Source: Physella acuta (Eukaryota > Mollusca > Gastropoda > Physidae). Taken from it: a stretch of DNA of 64,000 nt. Positions within the stretch are counted from its first letter, which is position 1; each line of letters starts with the position of its first letter. The stretch is taken from positions 1 to 64,000 of the forward strand of contig NW_026733003.1 in assembly GCF_028476545.1 (NCBI RefSeq). Direction: 5' to 3'. A program made the position numbers and the translations under genes. Under the pieces are notes generated by a model, which saw nothing but the letters and a program-made list of their open reading frames with translations, ran no database searches and was not told where the DNA came from. Of this stretch, positions 22,275-36,549 are shown one piece after another.

Positions 22275-24776
22275 ATCGCCATGAAACTTTGAAAAGTTGT
22301 TGAGAATACTCCTGGGGAGGTATCTGCAAAAAATGTCAAATTCGCAGATATGGCACCCCGGCAGGACGCGATTCGGTTTATAAAAATAGAAGTCGATTGC
22401 GGATTGACACCGTTCATCCGATCGTCATGGATCCTTTGAGAATAAATGAGAATACTCCCAAGAAGATTTCTGCGAAAAAAAAATTCTTATGGGCAGCGCC
22501 CGGGAGTGTGCGATTTTCATCAATACATGGTTTGGCGCCCAGAGTTCTAGCGTGGGTATTTAGCCTTTGGCACCCTTTAATCTGGCGTGAGCGGGTAAGG
22601 GGTACTACTATATTCAGCAGCAAAACTGCAAAAGGCGCAGCCGCCGGTACTTCGTCTATTGCGCGACCCGAAGAGTCTGAGAGTACTATGGCGCCTACGT
22701 TCGTTTTAAAAAAGGCTAAACGCTAAAGACACGATGGACAACAGTTATCGTTGACTTAATCGAATCAGGCGCGCCCTCCGGCGCATTTAGCGCTTCGGGC
22801 TTACACGTGAGCACCATGGCGCCTACGTTCATTTTCGATACAATGGGTTGCTCTAGTCGCTCACTAAATCGAATCAGGCGCGTCCTCCGGCGTCTTTGCA
22901 GGGTGCGATTTGGCGCTATCCCTCGAGCACTACGCGCCTACGTTAGTTTTAATGAGCTCCCTTCAATATTGTTACTGCGGCACACGACACACGATGATTA
23001 AACCGTGCTAGGGGCTGTACGTGGCGCCCCTGAGATTTTGTAATCGGGTTCACAAAAGCGCCACTTTACGTCCCCGACACTTAGACGTTGAGTGATTAAC
23101 GGTGATATCACGGTGAGTGATTAACTTACACTCAAGGCTTTCATACAGCACGCCCCATGGCGGGCTGGGCAGTAGTGTAGGTCAACCCGTGCCCCTATAA
23201 ATATGATCCAAGCCCAGGCGTTGTTTACAATTAAATAAATCAGTTTCAGAAAACAAGGAAGTACATTGAAAAATGTAACTAAATATTCTAATAGAATAGC
23301 TAGTATTTTTTGTCTATATTTATTATTATATCGTTCAGTACCGAGTGTAGCAGACTAATATTTCTATGAGTTAATAAAAATAATTATTAATATTTGATCA
23401 TCGAGCTCAAGAGCCGCAACTCGACATCCAAAGAGCCGCATGCGGCTCGCGAGCCGCAGGTTGCCGACCCCTGCGTTAACCGCTAAAGTAATAATAAGTA
23501 ATTTTTGCAGGTTTTTTTGTTCATGTAATGATGATTTTGTAAATATTTGAACGATGTTGAAGACTAACATACACGCACACACACACATTTGTATAATGCT
23601 GATGTGTTTTTTTTCTATTTGAAAATAAAAGTATTATAATTTTTTTTTAATTAAAAAAAAATTTTTTTTTGCTTGTGTTGCTAAGATTATGATAACTCAG
23701 GCATTAACACTCGATCTAATGTTGGTAACATGTCGAACCCTTATTTTGTCTTAGTCATCCAGCTTTAACACAACCAAAAACACCTCATTTGAAAACCCAA
23801 TTTTTATATTTTTTTTACATTTTTTAAAATTATTTTAAATTTTTTAAATATGGTTGTTAGCGCAGATTTGAGGTTTCATAAAGTCAGGCATGTTTTAATA
23901 TAAACATGAGCTTTATCACGACTTTAGCTTATTAAAGACGTACGAGTCGACGCCTGGCGCAGCATACGCCGCTATTCAGTGACGGGTGAGAAAGACACAG
24001 TTGTCCAAATGGGGTGGGTGGGTACATACTGTTGCGCATGCCTCAAAGCGAGGGAGGGGGCGGGTGGAGGGTTAGAGTGTCGGCGTAGGCAGAGTTTCGT
24101 CCAGGCATCTTTAGAAAAAATTCTACCGCCCCCCCCCCCCCCGAACGAAATGAAATTTATATAATTTATATAGAAAATATATACTTTTAACAGTGTCCGC
24201 CCCCCCCCCCCGAAGAAAGTCTACCGCCCCCCCCCCCCCGAAAATTTCAAGTCCGTCCCCCCCCCCCCTCCCCCCACGGAGAAAAAAGTCTGGAAAAAAC
24301 ACTGGGTGCGTGGTGTCCCGCATGGTTGGGCGACGTAGAGAATTATACATGGAGATAGAAAGATCTCATCCTTGAATTGGTATGAGTAGTATTTATCATT
24401 GAATTATGACTTGTACTTAACACTGAATTATGACAGTACTTATCACTGAATTATGACTAGTACTTAGCACTGAATTATGACTATTACTTATCAATGAATT
24501 ATGACTAGTACTTATCAATGAATTATGAACAGTACTTATCAATGAATTATGACTAGTACTTAACACTGAATTATGACTAGAACTTATCACTGAATTATAA
24601 ATAGTACTTAGCACTGAATTATGACCATTACTTATCAATGAATTATGACTAGTACTTATCTCTGAATTATGACCAGTACTTTGACTAACGAACTTATAGC
24701 CTGACTTATGACTTTTACCTGAAAATATTCCCTGCACCGTCAGGCATACAAGACAGGAAAACAGTATCAAACGCAT
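17383..24776 (-). CDS. Short secreted C-type-lectin-like gene, copy A (exon 3 out of frame by 1 base)
   Basis: Five exons on the minus strand: 24776-24719 (signal peptide MRLILFSCLVCLTVQG), 21471-21371, 19301-19219, 18286-18184 and 17521-17383. The order and phases equal those of copy B. Visible C-type-lectin-like landmarks: FCPAGFAPIG and HCFKFAGYA (exon 2), LFEILSWKRQREIEQF (exon 3), PIWLDGRIGHLAF (exon 4) and TMCVYLDP...WNYASC...AVVCTKK (exon 5). No EPN or QPD sugar-binding motif is seen. Exon 3 is 83 bp against 82 in copy B: the base is gained between the conserved Cys codon and NAALFEI, so the usual splice gives a stop within exon 3. It is therefore either a young pseudogene or a sequencing indel; the rest looks constrained. 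Likely role, by family only: secreted recognition or matrix protein. Confidence 0.75.
17500..17692 (-). repeat. Direct duplication of the exon 5 acceptor region
   Basis: AAATTGGAGATTCTGTCAAG and the following TTTATAAATCGTGCA occur at about 17510-17547 and again at about 17612-17651, with related downstream sequence. The first copy spans the acceptor of lectin A exon 5 (minus-strand ACAG|AATCTCC, 17521/17522). The second repeats that acceptor about 100 bp upstream in the intron. Confidence 0.8.
17700..17746 (+). mobile_element. Fragment of MITE family M3
   Basis: GTCGGGTGTCACCCGGTGCG and GCACTTAATGGTGTCACCCC match the left end of M3 (compare 62557-62847). Neither terminus is intact. Confidence 0.65.
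18460..18917 (-). repeat. SINE family S1, reverse copy, split by a MITE
   Basis: Reverse-strand S1: the tail side has GGTCAGCACTATGCCCAGAG and the head has CGATCGCTCTACCATTCG. The halves are separated by the MITE at 18566-18826. Confidence 0.7.
18566..18826 (+). mobile_element. MITE with CAGTGGCGTAGCTA ends containing a second MITE fragment
   Basis: Terminal inverted repeats CAGTGGCGTAGCTAGG and GGTAGCTACGCCACTG are flanked by a perfect 8-bp duplication CCAGGTGC (18558-18565 and 18827-18834), the hAT pattern. The interior has repeated GGGCCCCTATG and, from 18622, the start of an M1 element (CAGAGGCGTAGCGACCC). Hence a three-layer nest: M1 fragment in this MITE in an S1 SINE. Confidence 0.85.
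18985..19192 (-). repeat. SINE family S1, reverse copy
   Basis: Reverse strand: AGGTGAAGTAGAGTTCATC, TGAGCTGAGTGGACTCAGGG, CCCGAATTCGAACTCGAG (box B) and GCTCTACCACTAGGCC (box A). It ends about 25 bp from the donor side of lectin A exon 3. Confidence 0.8.
19345..20441 (-). repeat. 15-bp minisatellite, about 70 units
   Basis: Tandem variants of CATGCTTGGTACAGT over about 1.1 kb in intron 2 of lectin A, starting about 45 bp from the exon 3 acceptor. The 15-bp period keeps several frames open on both strands (pentapeptides such as MTVPN), which is not evidence of coding. Copy B has a different 12-bp array at the same position. Confidence 0.95.
20442..20533. repeat. 92-bp foldback hairpin
   Basis: Two arms of about 39 bp begin TAGGGCTGGTAAGTAGGTCA and end TGACCTACTTACCAGCCCTA after a loop of about 12 bases. 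The arms match at roughly 34 of 39 positions. It lies at the edge of the 15-bp array in the lectin A intron. It could be a tiny foldback DNA element or a hairpin RNA precursor; sequence alone does not decide. Confidence 0.8.
20590..20870 (+). repeat. G-run-rich degenerate tandem repeats
   Basis: Six or seven G runs of 10-16 bases are separated by short repeated spacers (CATACAACATACAGAGTTGA; then CACGATGACGACG and CATATTCAACA three times). These are strong G-quadruplex candidates on the plus strand. No gene. Confidence 0.75.
20879..21360 (+). mobile_element. MITE family M3 abutting the lectin A exon 2 donor
   Basis: Starts CATTGGCGTCGCTAGATCGG and ends GACTGGTGACGCCTCTG. Internal signatures are GGTGTCACC blocks, CCCCGGTGCGGCA and GGTGTGGTCCACCCC, with C runs. 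A perfect 8-bp duplication GGTAACTC flanks it (20871-20878 and 21361-21368). The right-hand duplication overlaps the donor of lectin A exon 2 (minus-strand GCG|GTGAGTTACC), so the element entered the intron within about 10 bp of the splice site. Confidence 0.9.
21507..21687 (+). mobile_element. MITE family M1 just upstream of lectin A exon 2
   Basis: Ends CAGAGGCGTAGCGAGG and GGGTCGCTAAGCCTCTG around M1 landmarks (GGGCGCCGACC, GCGCCAAAATGGG, GTGCAAATCGAAA). Flanks ATTCGTGG and CTTCGTGG match at 7 of 8. It sits about 33 bp beyond the exon 2 acceptor in intron 1. Confidence 0.85.
21700..22063 (-). other. Lectin A intron 1, no feature seen
   Basis: AT-rich intron between the M1 element and the hAT element; nothing supportable. 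Confidence 0.4.
22195..22271. repeat. (TA)n microsatellite inside the hAT element
   Basis: About 38 TA units directly preceding the ATCCGATCGCCATGAAAC block. Confidence 0.95.
22272..23000 (+). mobile_element. Helitron-like repeat nested in the hAT element
   Basis: Starts CCGATCGCCATGAAACTTTG after the (TA)n, with GAGAATACTCCTGGGGAGG, TTCATCCGATCGTCATGG and later GGCGCGCCCTCCGGCGCATT. The first half is homologous to the repeated units at 28145-28750. Family assignment rests on the TCTATATATA-type starts of its relatives and is tentative. The 109-codon open frame inside it is not recognisable. Confidence 0.45.
24090..24303 (+). mobile_element. MITE family M2, C-run rich
   Basis: Starts CAGAGTTTCGTCCAGGCATC and ends AAAGTCTGGAAAAAACACTG, with the M2 spacers (CCGAACGAAATGAAATTTAT, CGAAGAAAGTCTACCGCC, GAAAATTTCAAGTCCGTC) between C runs. 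It lies in intron 1 of lectin A. No clear target duplication. Confidence 0.8.
24380..24700 (-). repeat. 24-bp minisatellite next to the lectin A exon 1 donor
   Basis: About 13 units of GAATTATGACTAGTACTTAT plus CAAT. It starts within 20-40 bp of the donor of exon 1 and is extended in frame by the 24-bp period. Lectin B has a decayed, much shorter relative at the same place (about 32655-32755). Confidence 0.9.
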
Positions 24777-25019
24777 GCTGACGTCTGCTTGAATTTAAAT
24801 TAAATTTGACGTAGACTTACAGCGGAGTTAGACCAGATTGATAAACAACACAGTCGTTAAAGATTATTTTCATACCATCTGTTGTTTTTTATCCTTTTGG
24901 TATTAATGTGGTTGCTGCTTGTTTAAAAGAAATCCTATCAATGGTTGGGTGTTTGGTTTTTAAATGTTAGAAGACAAGATCAATAGGTTTTAAATTGTGT
25001 TAGATTGAGAGTTCATTAC

Positions 25020-25690
25020 CCGATGTGGGGGGGGGGGGGGGGGTTATGTGTGAGTTGTTGAAGGGCAGTGGCGGGCATAGACACACACACACAGACACAA
25101 AAACATACAGAGATACACATACACACGCAGGCATCCTCACACATTCAGATCAGCACAGATGTACATACTAACACATAGTCACATTCGCCAAATACATTCA
25201 CTTTTTAGACACACACATACACAAGTCACACACACACAGACGCCAAATACATTCACTTTTTAGACACACACATACACAAGTCACACACACATACACAGAC
25301 GCCAAATACATTCACTTTTTAGACACACATACACACACAGACACCAAATACATTCACTTTTTAGACACACATACACACACAGACACCAAATACATTTACT
25401 TTTTAGACACACATACACAAGTCATACACATAGAGACACCCCATACATTCACATTTTAGACACACAGACATAACTCATACACACAGACACCAAATACATT
25501 CACTTTTTAGACACAGACTTACACAAGTCACACTCAGAGACACCTCATACATTCACTTTTTAGACACACATACACAAGTCACACAGACACACACACACAC
25601 ACCAAATACATTCACTTTTTAGACACAGACACACGGAAACACAGACACACACAATCCGAAGCCTCAAACGTGTAAGAAACTTAACACACA
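25020..25690. repeat. CA-rich ~60-bp minisatellite
   Basis: About eight units marked by CAAATACATTCACTTTTTAG plus ACACACATACACAAGTCAC in a (CA)-rich matrix, after a G run at 25026-25042. It lies between the start of lectin A and the 3' side of lectin B. Confidence 0.85.
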
Positions 25691-25734
25691 TATAACTTGC
25701 TTCCCCCTTCATCTAGATCACCACAAACACTACA

Positions 25735-25995
25735 CAAAAGACTTGAAATTTCTCGTATTAAACAACAACACTTTTATTGAGGCATGTGTGACGCATGTAT
25801 TTATACGCTGTCTTTTAACAAAAACTGACAAGTTTGGAAGAGTCAACTTTGCTAGCATGAACTTGACAGCCGCGGGCTATAAAATCACATCAGGAACCGG
25901 GGCAACTGTGGTAGTGATTGGCTGAGTTTTCTTGCCGCGTCTGAAAAATAGTTCGTGAAACAATATTTGTATTCTGTTTTTTTGTAGTTTATTTA
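25735..25995 (-). repeat. Duplicated flank segment of the lectin unit, copy 2
   Basis: Homologous to 15585-15855. On the minus strand it carries GCGTATAAATACATGCG (TATA-like) followed by TCAATAAAAG, which could instead be a poly(A) signal for lectin B. It lies about 1 kb upstream of lectin A exon 1 and about 2.1 kb downstream of lectin B. Promoter of A, 3' end of B or simple hitch-hiking sequence are all possible. Confidence 0.6.
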
Positions 25996-26049
25996 CTAGC
26001 ACAATGGCAAAAATTTTACAATACATTGTGTGGGTTTGGGGTTTTATAA

Positions 26050-26432
26050 ATGGGGCGTAGTGGTTGTACGGTAGATGGCACAGCTAACCCCTAAAGTCTA
26101 CAGTTCGGATCCGTAGAATGTCCCTGAGTCCACTCAGCTTTCCCGGGTACCTGGCTCAGAGAAAAGCAAAAGTGACTTGGCGTCGAGATCACATAAAACT
26201 GGTGAAATCTACTTCATCTGCCCCAAAGACGGTCAGGTTCGAAACGGGCAACCTGTCTTTAAACAGCAGGTTAAAATAAGCGAGGGAGGGGGGGGGGGTA
26301 CACAAAACCTTTCGTACAGTTCCCTTCGTGTATTAGAGATCACCTGTTTCAGTGACCTCGTATGAAAAGATCGTGTGGTAGTTCTACGCCCAGCCGCCTT
26401 TACTTTCCTTAACGTGAGTCAGGTGCCCATCA
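26050..26432. repeat. Two SINE S1 copies, head to head
   Basis: A plus-strand copy (about 26050-26235: GCGTAGTGGTTGTACGGTAG, CCCTGAGTCCACTCAGC, GAAATCTACTTCATCTGCC) is followed by a truncated minus-strand copy (about 26335-26432: ATCACCTGTTTCAGTGACC, CCCAGCCGCCTTTACTTTCC). A G run separates them. Confidence 0.7.
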
Positions 26433-26704
26433 GATACTGTTTTGGCTCGTTTCTTCTTGCGGTTGTATTTTTAAATATCTCTTTAAGTTGGAATTAATTT
26501 GTTGCCGTGTTTCGATGTTTTTGGCGTTTACCGCTTTGATTTCCTCATTATCCAGTAGGCCTAGATGACACTGTCAACTGAAATTATAGGCCTCGCAGCT
26601 AAGGCAGACTTGATGCCTACCTTGTTCTACTCCCCCCCTCCCCCTCCCTACTCTTGTATACGGTCATTACTGACCCAAGCATTTGCCACCATTCAGGCAG
26701 AACG

Positions 26705-27600
26705 GCACTGGAAGCAGGATCCAGCATCCAGTGGATAGTTCCAAACCTCATTTTTTCTACCAGAATCCAGCATCCAGTGGATAGTTCCAAACCTCACTTT
26801 TTCTATCAGAATCCAGCATCCAGTGGATAGTTCCAAACCTCACTTTTTCTATCAGAATCCAGCATCCAGTGGATAGTTCCAAACCTCATTTTTTCTACCA
26901 GAATCCAGCATCCAGTGGATAGTTCCAAACCTCACTTTTTCTATCAGAATCCAGCATCCAGTGGATAGTTCCAAACCTCATTTTTTCTACCAGAATCCAG
27001 CATCCAGTGGATAGTTCCAAACCTCACTTTTTCTATCAGAATCCAGCATCCAGTGGATAGTTCCAAACCTCACTTTTTCTATCAGAATCCAGCATCCAGT
27101 GGATAGTTCCAAACCTCACTTTTTCTATCAGAATCCAGCATCCAGTGGATAGTTCCAAACCTCACTTTTTCTATCAGAATCCAGCATCCAGTGGATAGTT
27201 CCAAACCTCACTTTTTCTATCAGAATCCAGCATCCAGTGGATAGTTCCAAACCTCACTTTTTCTATCAGAATCCAGCATCCAGTGGATAGTTCCAAACCT
27301 CACTTTTTCTATCAGAATCCAGCATCCAGTGGATAGTTCCAAACCTCACTTTTTCTATCAGAATCCAGCATCCAGTGGATAGTTCCAAACCTCACTTTTT
27401 CTATCAGAATCCAGCATCCAGTGGATAGTTCCAAACCTCACTTTTTCTATCAGAATCCAGCATCCAGTAGATAGTTCCAAACCTCACCTTTTCTACCAGA
27501 ATCCAGCATCCAGTGGATAGTTCTAAACCTCACTTTTTCTATCAGAATCCAGCATCCAGTGGATAGTTCCAAACCTCACCTTTTTCTACCAGAATCCAGC
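26705..27600 (-). repeat. 46-bp minisatellite, about 19 units
   Basis: Very homogeneous units of GAATCCAGCATCCAGTGGAT, then AGTTCCAAACCTCACTTTTT and CTATCA. Minor variants (ATTTTTTCTACCA) recur, indicating recent expansion. It lies 0.3-1.2 kb beyond the stop codon of lectin B, possibly within its 3' UTR. Confidence 0.95.
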
Positions 27601-27660
27601 ATTCCCATTTACCCATGTTCCCCTCCAACCGAATGACCACATCCAGTGGATGGTTCCCAA

Positions 27661-27857
27661 CAGAGGCGTAGCGAGGGGGGGAGTACATATGTCCCCGGGC
27701 GCCGACCCTAGCGGGCGCCAAATTGGTTTGGAAAAAATCAAATTAAAATATCATTTTAGCTGCAGTTTTGCAGTATAAATATTAAAAATTTATGGGGGGG
27801 GGGGGCGACAAATTCAAAGTTTGTCCCCGGCCGCCCTGAAGGGTCGCTACGCCTCTG
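27661..27857 (+). mobile_element. MITE family M1 next to lectin B exon 5
   Basis: CAGAGGCGTAGCGAGG and GGGTCGCTACGCCTCTG ends with the GGCGCCGACCCTAGCGGGCGC landmark. Flanking GTTCCCAA and GTCCCAAT are near matches. The right end is 10 bp beyond the lectin B stop codon. Confidence 0.85.
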
Positions 27858-27866
27858 GTCCCAATC

Positions 27867-32814
<4,948 letters not shown>

Positions 32815-33038
32815 TACGTCTGCTGTGACAATGGTGTTGGCTTTACACCAGCTGGTGTTTCAGCCTCAGACATGGTGTTCAGTAGGTCACTGACCGCTCA
32901 ATGTAATTTGTACCAGTTAAGTTGTTGGAGGGTATGAGTATTAGTGAGATCGATATGGTTTAATTCATGTTGAAGGAGGCTTGTTTAGGGCGCAGGATCT
33001 TAGACATGGGAGTTTGAGAGGATGGGGGGGGGGGTATT

Positions 33039-33409
33039 CAGAGGCGTAGCGAGGGAGGGGGCTGGGGTACATATGTCCTCGGGCGCCGACCCTAAAGGGC
33101 GCCAAAACGGGTTGGAAAAAAAATTAAAGATTCATTTTAGCTGCAGTTTTGTATTATATATATAAATAAACCAGGAGTGATCTCCCCTAAACTTTCTCGA
33201 ATATTCTTATATAACTTGGAATATAGACATGATTTTTAATTACTTAAACTTTTTAAAAATAGAATAGAATCTCATAGAAAAAAAGAATTGCGCACCAAGC
33301 GAACGCCAAAACAAAATGTGCATAATCGGGCGCCAAATTGAAAGTTTGTCCGGGGGTGGGGGGGGCGCAAATTGAAAGTTTGTCCCCGGGAAGGGTTGCT
33401 ACGCCTCTG
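33039..33409 (+). mobile_element. MITE family M1, long form
   Basis: Ends CAGAGGCGTAGCGAGG and GGGTTGCTACGCCTCTG. It shares GGGCGCCGACC, GGGCGCCAAA and CATTTTAGCTGCAGTTTTG with the copy at 27661 but keeps about 170 bp more interior (AGAATTGCGCACCAAGCGAA). Flanks GGGGTATT and GGGATGTT are a weak duplication. Confidence 0.8.
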
Positions 33410-33608
33410 GGGATGTTACACTCAAAAGGATCCCCAAAATTGAAAAATTGTTTTTACGATAAATTACAACCATCAGCAACAGTGAACCTGGGTCGCTTTT
33501 GGTGTAGCATTTCCAAATTTTGAATGGCATAAAAACATGCACACGTTCTTAAAATAATATGTAAAGCCCATGTGTGTATAGATAGGCCTACATATAGGCT
33601 ACATATGC

Positions 33609-33611
<3 letters not shown>

Positions 33612-33694
<83 letters not shown>
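33612..33694. repeat. (TA)n microsatellite
   Basis: About 40 TA units. Confidence 0.97.
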
Positions 33695-33697
<3 letters not shown>

Positions 33698-33849
33698 GGG
33701 TGATAAAATGAGTGTATATATGTAGGATATATGTTCACAGACGTGTTAGTATATTGATCTGCTTTCATTCTCAACCCCTGAGTCACATTATTGAGTAGAA
33801 AAAAAACTAATTTGCTTTACTTGTCTGGCTATGTACTTTCTTGAAACAT

Positions 33850-34130
33850 CGCGGTAGGTCAAGTTCAGTTTGACCGGCTAATGGTTAGGTTATAGTTAAC
33901 CGCTATGTTCCCTCTGAGCTGCGCGGTTGCGCGGTCGTGCGGTAATTTTTATCTGCCGCGTGGTGATTTTTGTAAAATACATATAAATCTATCCCTGAAT
34001 ACGACTTTTAGAACACCACGCACACAAAATACACGTTGCATACCAGCTTTTTCCATTAAAGGGAACATGGTTAGCCAGACGCGTTAAGTTCATTTTGATT
34101 AGCTAATGGTTAGGTTATCGTTAGCAAAAG
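33850..34130. mobile_element. Small foldback-type element (GTTCCCTCTGAGCTGCGCGG) between direct repeats
   Basis: ATGTTCCCTCTGAGCTGCGC at 33905 and AAAGGGAACATGG near 34070 form inverted ends around about 165 bp rich in GCGCGGTCGTGCGG. A better copy with target duplication is at 63255-63410. About 45 bp of flank (GCTAATGGTTAGGTTAT) occurs on both sides as a longer direct repeat. Confidence 0.6.
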
Positions 34131-34187
34131 GCGTAGTCATCTTATGTTCGAGAGTTTAAAAAGTCAACTTACCTTTTCCAGTCTGAC

Positions 34188-34348
34188 CAGTGTTTCTTCC
34201 AGACATTTTTCTTCGGGGGGGGGGGGGGGGGGTGAGACACTGGTAAAAGTATATGTATACATTCCATTTCGTTTGGGGGCGGTAGATTTTTGTTTCGGGG
34301 GGGGCTCACATCCCCCCCCCCCCGAAGAGATGCCTAGAAGAAACTCTG
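34188..34348 (+). mobile_element. MITE family M2, G-run rich
   Basis: CAGTGTTTCTTCCAGACATT to GCCTAGAAGAAACTCTG with G runs, GACACTGGTAAAAGTATATG and CATTCCATTTCGTTTGGGGG. Flanks AGTCTGAC and AGTCTATA share five bases. Confidence 0.82.
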
Positions 34349-34374
34349 AGTCTATAGTGTTGATGAAGTCGTGT

Positions 34375-34565
34375 TCTTCTGTATGCGTGACCTGGGACTA
34401 TGAGGAGACATTGTGTTCAGTTCTATTCCCGACCAGCCGTGTTTATTTTCCTACATGTGAGTACGCTGGCCAACAGAAGTATGTGCACTCTGGGACGTCC
34501 TAAAGGATCCAAACTCCAGACCTTCGGGTAAGCAGTCGTGTACGCTACCGTCCGACCAGGTCAGA
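34375..34565 (-). repeat. SINE family S1, reverse, diverged
   Basis: Reverse strand: GACCTGGGACTATGAGGAGA, CGACCAGCCGTGTTTATTTTCC, CTGGGACGTCC, CCAGACCTTCGGGTAAGCAG and GCTACCGTCCGACCAGG (head). Confidence 0.6.
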
Positions 34566-34679
34566 CAGGATGGCTTTAAATCCACCCTCTACTTAAATCT
34601 ACTCCGCTGCTGTTTCAAATCGTTGGGATTAAGAACGTAAATTATTCTGAACATATCCGTTTCACAACAGAACACAGAG

Positions 34680-34965
34680 CTTCTCACATCATACCAGAAC
34701 TTGTTTCGTGCATCTCTTCGCCCCTCCATTAAGCACGTCTACCCCCTTTCCAATCATGTTTACTTCCCCCCCCCCTTACCCCCAGGCACGACTACCCCCT
34801 CCCCACGCACTCCCAAACGAAATATGAATTAATTTGACAGTTCAGGTGGAATATATTGTCTACTTCAACCAGTTTCCGTCCCCCGGAAATTAAAGTCCCC
34901 GTCCTTCCCGAAAGTTTCAAGTGCCCCATCTTCCTCGTAGAAAAAATGTCTGAAAGAAACACGAT
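34680..34965 (+). mobile_element. Relic of MITE family M2
   Basis: Decayed M2 landmarks: GTTTCGTGCATCTCTTCGCC, AAGCACGTCTACCCCC, AACGAAATATGAATTAATTT, CGAAAGTTTCAAGTGCCCC and right end AAAATGTCTGAAAGAAACAC. C runs are eroded, so it is older than the other copies. Confidence 0.6.
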
Positions 34966-36549
34966 TATGGACTTGGTATGTCTCTCCACCTAACAAAATA
35001 TACAAAAAACAAAAAAAAACAATGTGCAGGTCGTTATGTATATGGGCTTCTTCACAGGCATCTTTACCACGGACAATTACCAGATTTCTACATTAACCAT
35101 GTATTTAAGTAAACTTCCACATATTTCAAATTTTTCTTGACATCGGCATATAAAGGGGTGGTGTTGTCAGCACTATGCTCAGCCGTCTTTACTAAAGCGA
35201 GTCACGTATCCACTAGATATTTTTAATTTATATTTAATTTAATTTAGTTTATTAGCCTATATTCAGGTTTAAAATCGCAGGCGACGCCATCCGTCATCAT
35301 TTCCGAGAAGAAAAAAAGAGGGAAGGGGGTCTTTCAGCACTAAAAGGACGTGGAAGTTTGTGATATTTTCTGGTTTGACTTTTTGTGACCACTTATGACG
35401 AATATATTCTCAGCAAATTCAATACAGCCATTTACAATACTAATAGATCTTGGTCAAAAGCTACATTATTTAATAACAATAAATTAATAATGCGAGAGGT
35501 GTTCTTTATTTAGATCTAAATCTTTTACTAAAAGAAATAAATTAATCTGGAGTGAGAAAACCGGAAATGCACAAGAGTTAGTCTTTGAATAGTGTAAACA
35601 ATAGATTTGGTAGCGGCTCATTCGAACAAATGAAACAACTTTTACGACAAATTGAAACTTGTATTTTCAAAATATTCTTTTTATGATACATTTTTTCTTT
35701 AGAATCCAATCATTCCTGCTTAGTAAGGTATTTTTTGAGTATGCTGTTATGTTTCAAAGAAATCATATTGAATTTTAAAAGTTCAGTCAAGTGTTCAAGT
35801 TCTGACTTGCTCAACTTGTCTTTTCTCAGCAGCCCAATCATTCAATCTCACTCTCATTCATTAATTCAATCTAATCTATCACTATTTTTAAACTGTTATT
35901 AGTTGTGTTATTTGTTTACTTTGTAGTTTTGTAGCCTTCATGCTAGATCTATTAGAAAATAAGTTCTATAGGCCTAGCCGCCTAGGTTTACAAGACAGAT
36001 TGTTGGAGATTGCTTCTACTCAACTACTTAGCTGCTACTGCTAGATCTAGATCTAGTTCTTTGATTTGAACATATTCATTCATCAACTGATTCAATGCTG
36101 AATGTGCATGAAATTCTGACCAATGCATAAAAAAAACGTCAACTGGAGAGCTAAGCCTATTCATTTTATTAATTTAGCCTGGCCCATTTGAACAATGGCA
36201 TTTGTCTTCTATTCCAAAAGTACTTGAGTCAGAACTGCAGTCTATAATTATTTAATAATAGGCCTATATTCAATTCAGTTAATATTCAAATAAATAATAG
36301 TCATTATCCTAAGAATAATTAGAATCTGGGTTTGATTTAAATTTAAAGTAGGCCTATCATTATTAATTAATTATTTTAACTAGGGGCCTATACATTTTGT
36401 GGGTTTGGCTTATCAGTAAAAATCTTTTCTTATAGGGACTGTTTCAACAAAAGTGGTTTTCAACTTTCATTGAAGTTCAAACTTAAAATGACTGCCACTC
36501 TGGCGACCAAAGAATAAACAAGTAAACAAAACAAAGTAACTCCCACACA
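34966..36549 (+). other. Upstream region of CCDC61
   Basis: AT-rich sequence with a short S1 SINE piece at about 35150-35220 (GTCAGCACTATGCTCAGCCG). Patches of CTAG/AGATCT-rich sequence (for example GCTAGATCTAGATCTAGTTC, 36039-36058) resemble the denser block upstream of the RMDN gene. No confident promoter or 5' exon. Confidence 0.4.

Larger units (their letters stand above)
22072..23473. mobile_element. Non-autonomous hAT element (CAGGGGTCGGCAACC ends)
   Basis: Terminal inverted repeats CAGGGGTCGGCAACCTTTTG and GCAGGTTGCCGACCCCTG, typical of hAT. Perfect 8-bp duplication CGTTAACC (22064-22071 and 23474-23481). Sub-terminal GAGCCGC/GCGGCTC palindromes match the element at 40723-41559. The 1.4-kb interior holds a (TA)n and a Helitron-like block (~22272-23000). 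No transposase frame is visible. It lies in intron 1 of lectin A. Confidence 0.9.

Noticed and set aside
22397-22726. 109-codon plus-strand frame
   Set aside because: Inside the cargo of a hAT element; no recognisable protein and related repeats do not keep the frame.
15605-25925. Matching short frames in the duplicated flank segments (15605-15853 and 25743-25925)
   Set aside because: The DNA is conserved by duplication but changes are mostly amino-acid altering and no larger gene structure surrounds them.
26705-27600. CRISPR-like array
   Set aside because: Head-to-tail 46-bp repeat with no distinct spacers in a eukaryotic genome.
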